Notes: a model not told the origin generated them from the sequence alone. Shown: positions 17,752-25,521, counted from the stretch's first letter. The stretch: DNA of 64,000 nt from Streptomyces sp. NBC_01116 (GCF_041435495.1 NZ_CP108644.1:4511501-4575500), one strand, 5' to 3'. Translations and numbers: made by a program.

Positions 17752-18336
17752 TCAGTCGAGCAGGCTCAATGCCTGCTCGGCGGCGTCCCGCACGCGGCCG
17801 GGTTCCTTCGTCGCCTTGCCGACGACCCGCAGGCCCTGCATCAGCACCAGGAGCATCCGTGCGAGTGCCTGCGGATCACGGTCCGCGGGCAGCTCGCCCT
17901 GCGCCTGGGCCCGGGTCAGCGCCGAGTGCAGCAGCGTCTCGATGTGGTCCCAGCTCGCCTCGACCCGGCGGGCCGCCGCCGGGTCGTGCGGGCCCAGTTC
18001 GGCGGCTGTGTTGGTGATGAAACAGCCTCTGGCGCGCAGGTCGTCGGCGTTCGCCTCGGCCGCGAACCGCCGCACCGCCGTCCGCACGGCGGGCAGTGCG
18101 GAGCCCGGCTGGGAGAGTTCGCGCAGCAGGTCCGAGTCGCTGTTCTCGCTGTAGCGGTCCAGCGCCTTCAGGTACAGCTCGTGCTTGTTGCCGAAGGTGG
18201 CGTAGATGCTGGCGCGTCCAATGCCGAGGTGCTCGACGAGGTCCGCCATCGAGGTCGCCTCGTAGCCGCGCTGCCAGAACAGCTGGAGCGCTGACTGGAG
18301 TGCGGCTTCCGGGTCGAATTCCTTGGTTCTGGCCAC
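17752..18336 (-). CDS. TetR-family transcriptional regulator
   Basis: 194 residues. The N-terminal HTH (about 10-55) contains FWQRGYEATSMADLVEHLG and GRASIYATFGNKHELYLKAL, a textbook TetR HTH. The ligand-binding domain has RGCFITNTAAEL, the AcrR/NemR-like subgroup containing a cysteine after the conserved Arg-Gly, which in some relatives senses electrophiles. GTG start at 18336. The promoter predicts transcription beginning at this codon. It probably represses the downstream MFS/SDR genes and itself. Confidence 0.9.
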   Translation of the reverse strand: MARTKEFDPEAALQSALQLFWQRGYEATSMADLVEHLGIGRASIYATFGNKHELYLKALDRYSENSDSDLLRELSQPGSALPAVRTAVRRFAAEANADDLRARGCFITNTAAELGPHDPAAARRVEASWDHIETLLHSALTRAQAQGELPADRDPQALARMLLVLMQGLRVVGKATKEPGRVRDAAEQALSLLD

Positions 18337-18342
18337 GGTTGA

Positions 18343-18372
18343 ACTCTAGGCGATAGTGAAACGATCGGTCAA
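18343..18372 (-). promoter_or_regulatory. Promoter of the TetR gene, predicted leaderless
   Basis: On the minus strand TTGACC (18367-18372), an 18-bp spacer and TAGAGT (18343-18348) form a good housekeeping promoter. The expected start, 7 nt downstream, is position 18336, the G of the GTG start codon. The spacer and -35 contain an imperfect dyad around CGATCG with GTGA..TCAC flanks (18356-18379), a possible autoregulatory operator. Confidence 0.6.
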
Positions 18373-18481
18373 GTATCACTGCGGCGGCGGCGGCGGCGGA
18401 TGGTCGGGCGATGCGTGGCGGGGCGGTGGGTGGCCGGGCCCAGGGCGCCCGCCCGCCGCCGGAATGGGGCCGGTAGCCGCT

Positions 18482-19117
18482 TCAGTGCGTGGCGTTGCGC
18501 TCCGCCGACCACACGCCGGAGCGGTGGACCGTGGGGCCGTCGACGCGGACCGCGCCCGCCACATGGGCGGCCCAGAGCAGATCCTGGCACCCGAAGAAGG
18601 ATTCCCCCCAGCTGTCCACCCAGATGTGGACGCGGGACGGTCCGACCTGTGTGGCGTCCCACCAGGCCCAGCCCCGGGAGTCCTCGTCGGGCCCGAAGCG
18701 GTGGAGCCAGTCCCGCAGTTCCCACGGCCGGCCGCCCCCGGTGTGCTCCACGTACCGGCCCCGCCCGGCCCGTGCGAACTGCGGGGCCCGTTCCTCGCCC
18801 CCGGAACTCGCCGCGATGAACCAGTCCGGCACGCCGTGGACCGGCAGGCTCTCCTGCTCGGACTCCGCGCGGCCGCCGATGCGTACGGCTGCGGACAGCA
18901 CCGACCGCAGACGCTGTTCGTACGCCGCGCCGTCCCCGGACACGTCGACGGCGAAGAGGGAGAGAACGGGCGGCGCGGCACCGGCCCCCGCATGCGTACC
19001 GGCATCGGCGCCCGCATGCGTACCAGCACCGGCACCCGCACCGGCTCCGCCTCCTGCGCTCGGGCGGTCCCGGAGCAGCCGGAGTTCGGCGGACAGGCTC
19101 TCACGGGTGTGCATCAT
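18482..19117 (-). CDS. Hypothetical protein with Gly/Ala-rich insert
   Basis: 211 residues, not recognised. After an N-terminal helix (ESLSAELRLLRDRPS) there is a GAGAGAGTHAGADAGTHAG low-complexity insert. A folded part follows with AVDVSGDGAAYEQRL, PDWFIAAS and a tryptophan-rich C-terminal half (DWLHRFGPDE, GWAWWDATQVGP, HIWVDSWGESFFG). AAGGAGGG lies upstream of ATG 19117; an alternative ATG is the next codon. It sits at the left edge of the immunity-like gene block but need not belong to it. Confidence 0.65.
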   Translation of the reverse strand: MMHTRESLSAELRLLRDRPSAGGGAGAGAGAGTHAGADAGTHAGAGAAPPVLSLFAVDVSGDGAAYEQRLRSVLSAAVRIGGRAESEQESLPVHGVPDWFIAASSGGEERAPQFARAGRGRYVEHTGGGRPWELRDWLHRFGPDEDSRGWAWWDATQVGPSRVHIWVDSWGESFFGCQDLLWAAHVAGAVRVDGPTVHRSGVWSAERNATH

Positions 19118-19139
19118 GTGAGGCTCTTCCCTCCTTGGG

Positions 19140-19352
19140 CTACTCGTACTGGCGGCAACGCCCCGGAAAGACGGCCTGGACGCGTGCGGTGACGAGGGTG
19201 AGGGCGGCGCGGGAGGCGGCGGCGTCGGGGTCGGATCCGAGTTGCAGGGCCAGACCCTCCGTCAGGGAGTGGAGTTCAAGGGCGGCGAGGGCCTGATCGG
19301 TATCGTCCGGGACCTCGCCGGAGCAACTCCCCCTCCTTCGGAGGGCGGGCAC
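19140..19352 (-). pseudogene. Remnant of a TetR-family regulator C-terminus
   Basis: The minus strand encodes ALAALELHSLTEGLALQLGS followed by DPDAAASRAALTLVTARVQA and a stop. It looks like the last two helices of a TetR ligand-binding domain (LH.L.DGLALQ...P pattern). No HTH-coding part is found upstream in any frame before the next gene, so only a fragment remains. It could alternatively be an unrelated short ORF. Confidence 0.45.
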
Positions 19353-19421
19353 CGGCCCCCAGGGGCAGACCGGCCAGGAGCCGAGGCCCCCGCATGCGGG
19401 GTTCGCGGGAGTGTTCCATGA

Positions 19422-19809
19422 TCACAGGTCGTCAGAGGCTCCGTCGATCGCGGGCCCGCAGCCGTCCGGAAGACGGGCGGCGACCAACTCGTAGGCCGCC
19501 TCCACCGAGTCGACCTCGCCGAGAAGGGTTCTGTCCGACTCCCGGCGCACGCGGTAGCCGCCTTCGGCCAGCGGATAGACCGTACCGACGTCATGTGTCC
19601 GCGGCCACCGGGTGCACCGGCTCAGATACCAGGACGCCGTGGCTCACCAGGGGGTGGAGGCACCGCAAGGGCGGGTGGGCGCAGGCGGTTCGGGGCACAG
19701 CCGGATCGATGAGATCGGGCCCGTAGGACAGCACAGCGGACCACGCCGCAGCCACGATCTCAGCAGCGCTCAGGGAGCGCACCGCGCTCTCCTCGTCCAC
19801 GTGGGTCAC
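19422..19809 (-). pseudogene. DUF6193-like gene inactivated by a 1-bp frameshift
   Basis: From GTG 19809 the first frame gives AAEIVAAAWSAVLSYGPDLI and LRCLHPLVSHGVLVSE, then goes out of frame and stops. The continuing sequence is in the next frame: RCTRWPRTHDVGTVYPL, GGYRVRRESDRTLLGEVDS and AARLPDGCGPAI, ending at a TGA whose complement starts at 19422. Removing one G of the GG at 19619-19620 (GAGCCGG to GAGCGG on the coding strand) restores a single reading frame of 128 residues. That matches the actinobacterial DUF6193 'SHGSL..SRCT.WP..DV' pattern from memory. It is either a true pseudogene or a sequencing error. Confidence 0.65.
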
Positions 19810-19850
19810 TCCGATGCTGTCGGCCTCTCCGGACGGTGCCGCACCCGGCC

Positions 19851-20270
19851 CTACTGCGGCGCCTCGGCCGCGACCCGGTCCTCATGCAGTGCGAGAAGTT
19901 CAAGAAGGTCATTGGCGATCATGACCTGCGCGAGGCGACCGGCGACGGCCACGACCTGGGGCCAACTGCCGGCGCGCAGGTATTCCACGTCGGTCTCGCC
20001 CGGCGCCTCCGTCCCGGCGGTGTCGAGCGCGGCGCCGAGCTGCCGCATGAGCGCGACCTCTTCTTCGGTGCGCAGGCCGATGCCGAGGTACCGCTCCGGG
20101 TGTTCGGCATCGCAGAAGTCGTCGAAGAGGACATGGAAGATATGGTCCAGGTTCTCGAACGTGGACGGATCGAGCCACACATCCCGCTGCCAGGGCGGAT
20201 TGGCCAGTGCCAGCACCGCCGGTACGAGCTGGATACGAACACGCGCCGTAATCAGCCTGTCATCGTCCAC
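19851..20270 (-). CDS. SCO4402-family protein (immunity-like)
   Basis: 139-residue acidic cytoplasmic protein. The central DVWLDPSTFENLDHIFHVLF and PERYLGIGLRTEEEVALMR segments resemble the streptomycete SCO4402 family, whose members are often found beside polymorphic toxins and are presumed immunity or adaptor proteins. The GTG start at 20270 lies inside the end of the upstream gene (19-bp overlap), so it is the distal gene of a three-gene set with 20252-20632 and 20655-21173. No toxin is adjacent, so if it is an immunity gene it is an orphan. Confidence 0.65.
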   Translation of the reverse strand: MDDDRLITARVRIQLVPAVLALANPPWQRDVWLDPSTFENLDHIFHVLFDDFCDAEHPERYLGIGLRTEEEVALMRQLGAALDTAGTEAPGETDVEYLRAGSWPQVVAVAGRLAQVMIANDLLELLALHEDRVAAEAPQ

Positions 20271-20632
20271 CTGCGGATTCTAGCGCGCACGCGCTCAACC
20301 GTGGCCTTACGAGAGCTGAACTCCCGCTCTGAGCTGGGGACTTCTCCGATGGTCGGTCCTGTGCGCCGTAGATCTTCTGTGATCACGGGGCCGTACGAGA
20401 CGCATAGGTCATCGACGATGGGACCGTGCGACTTCCCAACGGGCTTCGTGAAGAACCTGCCCAGGTCTTCGCGGTTCTCCACCCAGTAATCACCGCACCC
20501 GTTGAGAAACTCCGGGTCCTCGGCGAGGAGGATCACGTAGCTGGGCGGATCGTCGGGAAGTTCGTCGATCCTGACGAACTTTCCACGTTCGTCTCCTGCC
20601 GCAATTCTGCCGACGTCATCGATCTCGACCAT
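20252..20632 (-). CDS. Small hypothetical protein, possible immunity protein
   Basis: 126 residues, family not recognised. Visible pieces are GKFVRIDELPDDPPSYVILL, AEDPEFLNGCGDYWVENRED and GPIVDDLCVSYGP, followed by a basic C-terminal tail. It is acidic overall through the first 90 residues, as many immunity proteins are. The ATG at 20632 has GGAGAG about 11 nt upstream and lies 22 bp after the stop of the upstream gene. It overlaps the start of the SCO4402-like gene. Confidence 0.6.
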   Translation of the reverse strand: MVEIDDVGRIAAGDERGKFVRIDELPDDPPSYVILLAEDPEFLNGCGDYWVENREDLGRFFTKPVGKSHGPIVDDLCVSYGPVITEDLRRTGPTIGEVPSSEREFSSRKATVERVRARIRRWTMTG

Positions 20633-20654
20633 CTTGCGCTCTCCAGGGATGCCC

Positions 20655-21173
20655 TCAGCACTGCGGTGACGACCACGCCGAACAGTCCTCCACGGAGATC
20701 TCCGCGACAGCCGAGTACGTGACGGCCTCAAGATCCGCGATGTAGGGGCGTACGTCGGGAAGCGGAGTGCAGAAGGTGATGTTCGAGGTGAGGAGGCCCT
20801 CATCCGTGTCGGCGAAGGACAGGGAGACGTACGCCCTCACTTCGGTGTCGCCGAATTCCTCCTGCGCCTTCCGGAGGCAGGCGCACACGTACGCCAGGCA
20901 CCTCCGGACGAGGAGTGGCGTGCGTTCGTGCGGTGCGGCAGGGAGGTCGTAGTCGGTCATTCCTCTCCCGTTGACCGTTGTCTCCTCAGCGAGCCGGTCG
21001 ACGTAGGCGCCAGGCGTCTCCGAACGGAGACCGGTCAGCACGCGCCCCCCGGATGCGGTGACGGACCATCCCTGCCCGGCGACTTCACGGAACAGGGGAG
21101 GGGCGTCCTGGTCATTCAGCTCGCCGACGTCCGTCGCCCACAGGATTTCCCGCATCCGACCATTGCTTCGCAT
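20655..21173 (-). CDS. Hypothetical protein, immunity-like neighbourhood
   Basis: 172 residues, not recognised. Contains MREILWATDVGELNDQDAPP, the segment TGLRSETPGAYVDRLAEETT, a helix RRCLAYVCACLRKAQEEFGD, and a beta-rich C-terminus with VRAYVSLSFADTDEGLL. Start at ATG 21173 follows GTGGGGAC; a GTG at 21185 is an alternative. It is the first gene of the three-gene set ending at 19851. There are no signal or membrane segments, so it is a cytoplasmic protein. Confidence 0.6.
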   Translation of the reverse strand: MRSNGRMREILWATDVGELNDQDAPPLFREVAGQGWSVTASGGRVLTGLRSETPGAYVDRLAEETTVNGRGMTDYDLPAAPHERTPLLVRRCLAYVCACLRKAQEEFGDTEVRAYVSLSFADTDEGLLTSNITFCTPLPDVRPYIADLEAVTYSAVAEISVEDCSAWSSPQC

Positions 21174-21311
21174 CGCTGTCCCCACTCACTCGTTCCCGTA
21201 GTCCTCGATCAGCCGCGAAACGAACCACGTACCTCCCGCGCGCGGGCCCACCCCGGACGGCGTTCGCGCTCACGGAGCCGGTGACGGGGGTGTCGTGGGC
21301 TCCGGGACGCG

Positions 21312-21762
21312 TCAGACGATGCGGACCTGTTCGTCGATGGGGAGTACGTAGACGTGGGAGTACGTAGACGTGGATGACGTCGGCTTCGATACTGCCGTGT
21401 TCTTCGGGCTCCTCGCCGGTACAGCTCGGGCATCCATCGCACGCGACGAGTTCACTCTCCTGGCCTTCGTCGGCCTGCCGGGTGGAGGCGAAGCACGCAG
21501 CCACCCACATGAGCTCGGTTCGGTCCAGGCCCAGTTCCTCGGCGGTCCACAGATCAATGTTCGGGTTATCGAGGCAGTCCGAGGACTCCGGCAGCGGAAG
21601 CTCGGACCGCATCAGCGACTCCAGAGTGACCCAAGCAGGCTCCCATTCCCGGGTACTGAGCAGCAGCGTCGCCACCGCGTCGCCCGGCCGCTTCCAGAAG
21701 ATCAGGTCATCGTCGTCACCGTTGACGAAGTGCAGAACGTGATCCGCGGGTCTGCTGGGCAA
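21312..21762 (-). pseudogene. Immunity-like gene disrupted by a 16-bp tandem duplication
   Basis: One frame encodes HVLHFVNGDDDDLIFWKRPG, EWEPAWVTLESLMRSELPLP, WTAEELGLDRTELMWVAACF and VACDGCPSCTGEEPEEHGS, then IEADVIHVYVLP. A duplicated 16-bp unit (21341-21372) then shifts the frame. Removing one copy restores the ending VIHVYVLPIDEQVRIV and a stop at 21312. No proper ATG or GTG start is seen; the nearest in-frame candidate is a TTG at 21762, so the 5' end may also be lost. The family is unknown, but the acidic, Trp-rich character resembles immunity proteins. Confidence 0.65.
21341..21372. repeat. Perfect 16-bp tandem duplication
   Basis: GGAGTACGTAGACGTG occurs at 21341-21356 and again at 21357-21372 with no mismatch. 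16 is not a multiple of three, so the overlapping reading frame is shifted near its C-terminus. Confidence 0.95.
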
Positions 21763-21981
21763 GGATGGGGCACCAAGGCAGCGGTGCGGCGGACCCTGGC
21801 GGGGGGTGTGCTCGGTGGTGGTCCGGCGGGTCAGAGTCAGAGCCGGATGGATGCGGACTGTGTGCCGCGGAATTGGATCATGTCGGACCCCGCGAGTCGG
21901 CCTGAGCCAATCGAGAGGCCCCAGGCAGTCCGATCGACGTCCGGCGGCCCTGTTGGGATCGCCGCTCCTCACGCGGGCCCC

Positions 21982-22545
21982 CTACAGGCCAAGGGAGATG
22001 ACGTCCAGAGCGGCGAGCGGCCCCGCCAGACCGATGGCGACCAGGGCCGCGGCCATGACGAGGGACAGCAGGCAGACACAGCCGGCGAAGACCAGAGTTC
22101 CCGTGGTGCGGCGGCCGATCTGGGCCGTGTCCCAATCTGGGGCGGGATCGTGGAGGATCTCCACTCGCTCACCGGACGTGTAGTCGTCGGTGAGGCGGCG
22201 GGTGCGCCCCGCGGCATCGGTGAACTCATAGGTTCGGGCGTACACCCGGCGCCCCTCGACGAGGACGCCGCGGGTGCGCAGCCGCCACGCCTCCCGGCCC
22301 ATCTCCCCTCCCGCGCGCACCCCGTGGCCGACCGGCACCGCGATGGAGCCGACCAGCCAGCATCCCAGCGCGACGTACCACTCGCGCGCGCCGAGCAGGC
22401 CGGTCGTCAGCATCAGCGCGGCCGCCAGCAGGTAAAACCCCACAGACAGCCGAAGCACCGTACGGCTCCGGCCCCGCGACGGCTTTTCCGGCGGAGCCGG
22501 TGGGGCCGCCACGCCAGCCTCGGCAGGCGTCGCGTCCGATGTCAT
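21982..22545 (-). CDS. DUF3592-like membrane protein
   Basis: 187 residues. Two hydrophobic segments (about 34-54, VGFYLLAAALMLTTGLLG, and 57-75) precede a soluble loop with TRGVLVEGRRVYARTYEFTD and YTSGERVEILHDPAPDWDTA. Two more membrane segments lie near the C-terminus. The short beta-rich loop between TM pairs, with Y..G..V.v.ydP..p, is the DUF3592 pattern. ATG 22545. Its role is unknown; in this locus it may be a membrane immunity protein, an inference from position only. Confidence 0.6.
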   Translation of the reverse strand: MTSDATPAEAGVAAPPAPPEKPSRGRSRTVLRLSVGFYLLAAALMLTTGLLGAREWYVALGCWLVGSIAVPVGHGVRAGGEMGREAWRLRTRGVLVEGRRVYARTYEFTDAAGRTRRLTDDYTSGERVEILHDPAPDWDTAQIGRRTTGTLVFAGCVCLLSLVMAAALVAIGLAGPLAALDVISLGL

Positions 22546-22673
22546 GCGGGCAGTCTAGAGCTCGATTCAAACGACAGGCCCTAGCTGGGGCATCATGGTT
22601 TTTCCTTTTATATTTGGATAATGCGCTCAACAGAGGTCACGTCTTCCCCCGCCAGGTCGACGGAGGCCGCAGG

Positions 22674-24413
22674 ATGAAGGACTCCGGGAGGCTGGAGGCG
22701 CTGCGGCTGGCGGGGCTGACCGCGGCGGCCGACCCCGGCATGGACCGCTTCGCCCGGTTGGTCACGCGCGTTCTGCGCGTTCCGGTGTCCCTGGTCTCGC
22801 TGCTGGAGGCCGACCGGCAGGTGTTTCCCGGGATGGTCGGGTTGTCCGGGGTCTGGGCGGCCCGGCGCGAAACCCCCTTGAGCCACTCCTTCTGCCAGCA
22901 CGTCGTCGCGGACGGCAAGCCGCTGATCCTCAGCGACACCCGGTCGTCTTCCCGCACCTGCGACAGCCTCGCCATCCCCGACCTTCAGGTGGTCGCGTAC
23001 GCCGGTATGCCCCTTACCGACGCGGACGGGCATGTCCTCGGATCGCTCTGCGCCATCGATCACGAGCCTCGCGAGTGGACGGCGGACGAGATGCGCGATC
23101 TTGAGGATCTGACCGCGGCCTGCTCGATGGAGCTGAGGCTGAGGATCGCCTCGGAGCTGATCCAGCGGGACCGCGACCACGCCGGCCTCCTTCTGCGCGC
23201 GGCCATCGAGCTCGCCCACGCCCGCGATCTCACAGATCTGACCCGGCGCCTGCGCCACCTGTTCCAGGGGCCGGCCGAGCCCACGTTCGTGGGCCTGCTC
23301 CTGGCGGACGGCGGAAAGCTGTGGCGCGTGATCGACCCGGAGGACGTACGGCCGGTGGAGAGCGCCATCGACCATCTGGGGTGGGACGCCTCCTTCCCCA
23401 GCGCCCTGGCCATGCGCGAGCAACGCGCCGTCTTCGTACCGGACCGCCCCACGCTCCTGCGCGGCTTCGGGCCTGAGGCCGTCGCCGGGTACGACTCGCT
23501 GGGTCTGGAGTCCGTGATGTGCGTTCCTCTGCCGGACCGGCGCGGTGTCCTGACGTGGTGCTGGTCCCGCCCCCATGTGCTGGCGCCGACAGAGGAGGCC
23601 GTCCTCACCACGGTGGCGGGGTACGTGAGCCAGGCGGTGGAGCGCACTCGTTTCGTGGCCAACCGGCTGAGCACCGCGGAGCAGCTGCAGGCCGCGATGC
23701 TCACCGAGCTGCCGGACGTGCCGGGCCTGGACATGGCGGCCCTGTACCTGCCGGCCGCCGACCAGGACATGGTCGGCGGCGACTGGTACGACGCGTATCC
23801 GCTGCCGACGGTGCCGCCCGCGAACCGGACCGCCCTGATGGTCTCGATCGGCGATGTCATCGGGCACGACGTCCAGGCCGCCACAGTGATGGGCCAGATC
23901 CGCAGCATGCTCCGACAGGCGAGCCTCGACGACCCGGCCCACTCTCCCTCCGCCGCCCTCGACGCGATCGACCGGGCCATCGGCACCCTGCCCCTGGGTC
24001 TGGGTGCCACAGCGGTCCACGCCCGCCTCGACCTCGACGACGGTCGGTGGCGGCTGACGTGGTCCAACGCCGGACACCCGCCGCCGCTGCTGCACACCCC
24101 GGAAGGAGGCGTCTTGTCCCTGGGCGACCACGATCTGCTCCTCCTCGGCACGTCGGAGGGCGACCCGCCCCGCCACGACCACACGCGCGACCTCCCGCCG
24201 GGCAGCGTGCTCCTCCTCTACACCGACGGCCTGGTCGAACGCCGCGACGCGGACATCGACGTCGGCACCGCCCGCACGACTGCCGTGCTCGCCCGCCACT
24301 ACGGCAAACCCCTGCCCCTCCTCCTGGAAGCCCTCTCCGAGGGCCTGGCGGACATCCCGCAACGGGACGACGTGGCGGTACTCGCCGTCCGGGTCACCCG
24401 GACGGAGCTATGA
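22674..24413 (+). CDS. GAF-domain PP2C phosphatase (SpoIIE/RsbU type)
   Basis: 579-residue signalling phosphatase. The first GAF domain (about 20-165) has FCQHVVADGKPLILSDTR and YAGMPLTDADGHVLGSLC. The second GAF-like domain (about 180-330) has LESVMCVPLPDRRGVLTW. The SpoIIE/PP2C catalytic domain (about 345-575) has AALYLPAADQDMVGGDWYDA (metal-binding Gly-Asp), SIGDVIGHDVQAATVMGQIR, LTWSNAGHPPPLL and LLLYTDGLVERRD. The metal Asp residues are present. It likely dephosphorylates an anti-anti-sigma factor. GGAGG 7 nt before the ATG at 22674. No kinase or sigma partner is adjacent. It sits inside the accessory region. Confidence 0.9.
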   Translation: MKDSGRLEALRLAGLTAAADPGMDRFARLVTRVLRVPVSLVSLLEADRQVFPGMVGLSGVWAARRETPLSHSFCQHVVADGKPLILSDTRSSSRTCDSLAIPDLQVVAYAGMPLTDADGHVLGSLCAIDHEPREWTADEMRDLEDLTAACSMELRLRIASELIQRDRDHAGLLLRAAIELAHARDLTDLTRRLRHLFQGPAEPTFVGLLLADGGKLWRVIDPEDVRPVESAIDHLGWDASFPSALAMREQRAVFVPDRPTLLRGFGPEAVAGYDSLGLESVMCVPLPDRRGVLTWCWSRPHVLAPTEEAVLTTVAGYVSQAVERTRFVANRLSTAEQLQAAMLTELPDVPGLDMAALYLPAADQDMVGGDWYDAYPLPTVPPANRTALMVSIGDVIGHDVQAATVMGQIRSMLRQASLDDPAHSPSAALDAIDRAIGTLPLGLGATAVHARLDLDDGRWRLTWSNAGHPPPLLHTPEGGVLSLGDHDLLLLGTSEGDPPRHDHTRDLPPGSVLLLYTDGLVERRDADIDVGTARTTAVLARHYGKPLPLLLEALSEGLADIPQRDDVAVLAVRVTRTEL

Positions 24414-24885
24414 CGGAACGCCGGCTCCTGATAAGCGCGGACCTCACGCGCCGTTACCCGTGCCACAGCCATCCGCAGCTGGAAACGTCGGCTGCCGCGA
24501 CTCTCTGCGCCACGGCTCCGGCCATGGCATTCGGGACCGCGGGCGTGACAGCGTCGGCGCCCTCAGGGAAGCCGAAAGCCGTCCAGCGGCAGCGTCGAGA
24601 GCTTCCTGCTCGGAGAGCCCTGGGGTCGGGCACCATCAGCCGTGAGGGCGACAACACCCTCGTGCAGCTCCACCGTGTGGCCGACAGCACCGGACCGGGC
24701 GAGGCACACGGGCCCGGTACCCGGACACACCCCGGCTCCGTACGGGCGGACATTCATGATCGACAACCACTGGACAGCCGGTCACGCGCTCGCAGGCGCC
24801 CATTGAGTCGGGGATCAACTCACGGCCGAATTCGAGGTCATGATGTGCGCGATCCTCTCCGACCTCGAGTGCGTACCGAGCGTGC
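24414..24885. other. Non-coding stretch, nothing recognised
   Basis: 472 bp between the phosphatase gene and the MITE. Open frames exist but look like shadows; none has a convincing start, ribosome site or recognisable motif. A short stretch around 24756-24806 (ATG, about 16 codons, then TGA) could be a gene remnant. Confidence 0.4.
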
Positions 24886-25052
24886 CTAAGGGCTGTCCCG
24901 TGATCCCTGGCGGGCGCGCGACGACAGCTACGGCACCTCGCCGCGTTATCGGAACATCCCCATACATCCAGTATGCGGACGCCCCTCCGCCTTGCGATGC
25001 ACCGCATCTGACGCCGCACGCTGATCCACCAGGGATTAGGGACAGCCCTTAG
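24886..25052. mobile_element. Probable MITE (167 bp) with perfect terminal inverted repeats
   Basis: The left end CTAAGGGCTGTCCC (24886-24899) is the exact reverse complement of the right end GGGACAGCCCTTAG (25039-25052). Just inside, GTGATCCCTGG mirrors CCAGGGATTA. The interior has no transposase frame. A TA or CTAA-type target duplication may be included in the repeats. The size and structure fit a non-autonomous IS5/IS630-type element. Confidence 0.75.
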
Positions 25053-25101
25053 CCGGGCCCGGCGCTGGGCGCCCGAGACGGCAGAAGTCGCCGATACGCT
25101 C

Positions 25102-25156
25102 CGATCACCTGAGCCGTAGCCTCCGGAGACGGCGGAGGCTACGGCTCAGGTGATCG
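25102..25156. terminator. Perfect 24-bp inverted repeat with 7-nt loop
   Basis: Arms 25102-25125 and 25133-25156 are perfectly complementary (arm 1 begins CGATCACCTGAGCCG, loop GAGACGG). It is followed on the plus strand by CTTTCTGGG. It is very stable and could be a bidirectional terminator, although no gene ends close to it; it may also be a mobile-element end. Confidence 0.5.
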
Positions 25157-25251
25157 CTTTCTGGGAGCAAGATAAGAGCCAGTGCGACTTTCCGGTCAGA
25201 GATGTCCTCGCTCAGTTCCGGTCAGGGGAGAGCATGTAGACGAGTCCAGAC

Positions 25252-25283
25252 AACAAACAAGGCCCGGGTCGATGACCTGGGCC
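25252..25283 (-). terminator. Terminator after partial tRNA-Gly copy C
   Basis: On the minus strand, just past the 3' end of the partial tRNA copy at 25293-25334, GGCCCAGGTC-ATC-GACCCGGGCC can form a hairpin with one mismatch, followed by TTGTTTGTTG. It matches in position the terminator after the intact tRNA-Gly. Confidence 0.6.
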
Positions 25284-25292
25284 TCAGTCGTG

Positions 25293-25334
25293 GAGCGGGT
25301 GAAGAGAATCGAACTCCCGCTTTAAGCTTGGGAA
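25293..25334 (-). other. Diverged 3' fragment of tRNA-Gly(CCC): probable attachment-site scar C
   Basis: The sequence from GAGCGGGTGAAGAGAATCG to AGCTTGGGAA aligns with the 3' 42 nt of the intact tRNA-Gly (38758-38799) with four substitutions. It has the same orientation as the intact gene and lacks the tRNA 5' half. Tyrosine integrases typically leave such fragments at the distal end of an element inserted in a tRNA gene. Confidence 0.7.
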
Positions 25335-25521
25335 TCAGCGGTTCTTGGGCCGCTGGAATGGGTCTGACCTGCGTTTCCTCGTGAGGAAGCTTGGACTGTC
25401 ATGGTCTCTGGAGGCTGTACCTGACCGCTGTTGTCCGCTCTGCTGGGCACGGATGGGGCACGACCTGAATGGATCGGACGCCACGTCCGGAGGCGCCCGG
25501 CTCTCGCCCGCGAGGAGCCGA
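25335..25521. repeat. Element-end sequence shared with 31889-32074 (copy C)
   Basis: Immediately right of the tRNA fragment this DNA matches the corresponding flank of the 31847 copy. The best block, GACCGCTG[T/C]TGTCCGCTC onward through GCTGGGCACGGATGGGGCA, has about 40 of 43 bases identical; a CGCCCGGCTCTCG block follows. The conserved order of blocks on the same side of the tRNA fragment marks it as the terminal part of related integrated elements. Confidence 0.65.

Noticed and set aside
24414..24885. Coding frame downstream of the PP2C gene on the plus strand
   Set aside because: No ribosome site or motif; the overlapping frame is a continuation of a phosphatase-gene shadow.
24886..25052. 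Insertion sequence with transposase
   Set aside because: No transposase frame fits within 167 bp; only the inverted-repeat ends are present, so MITE is the better call.
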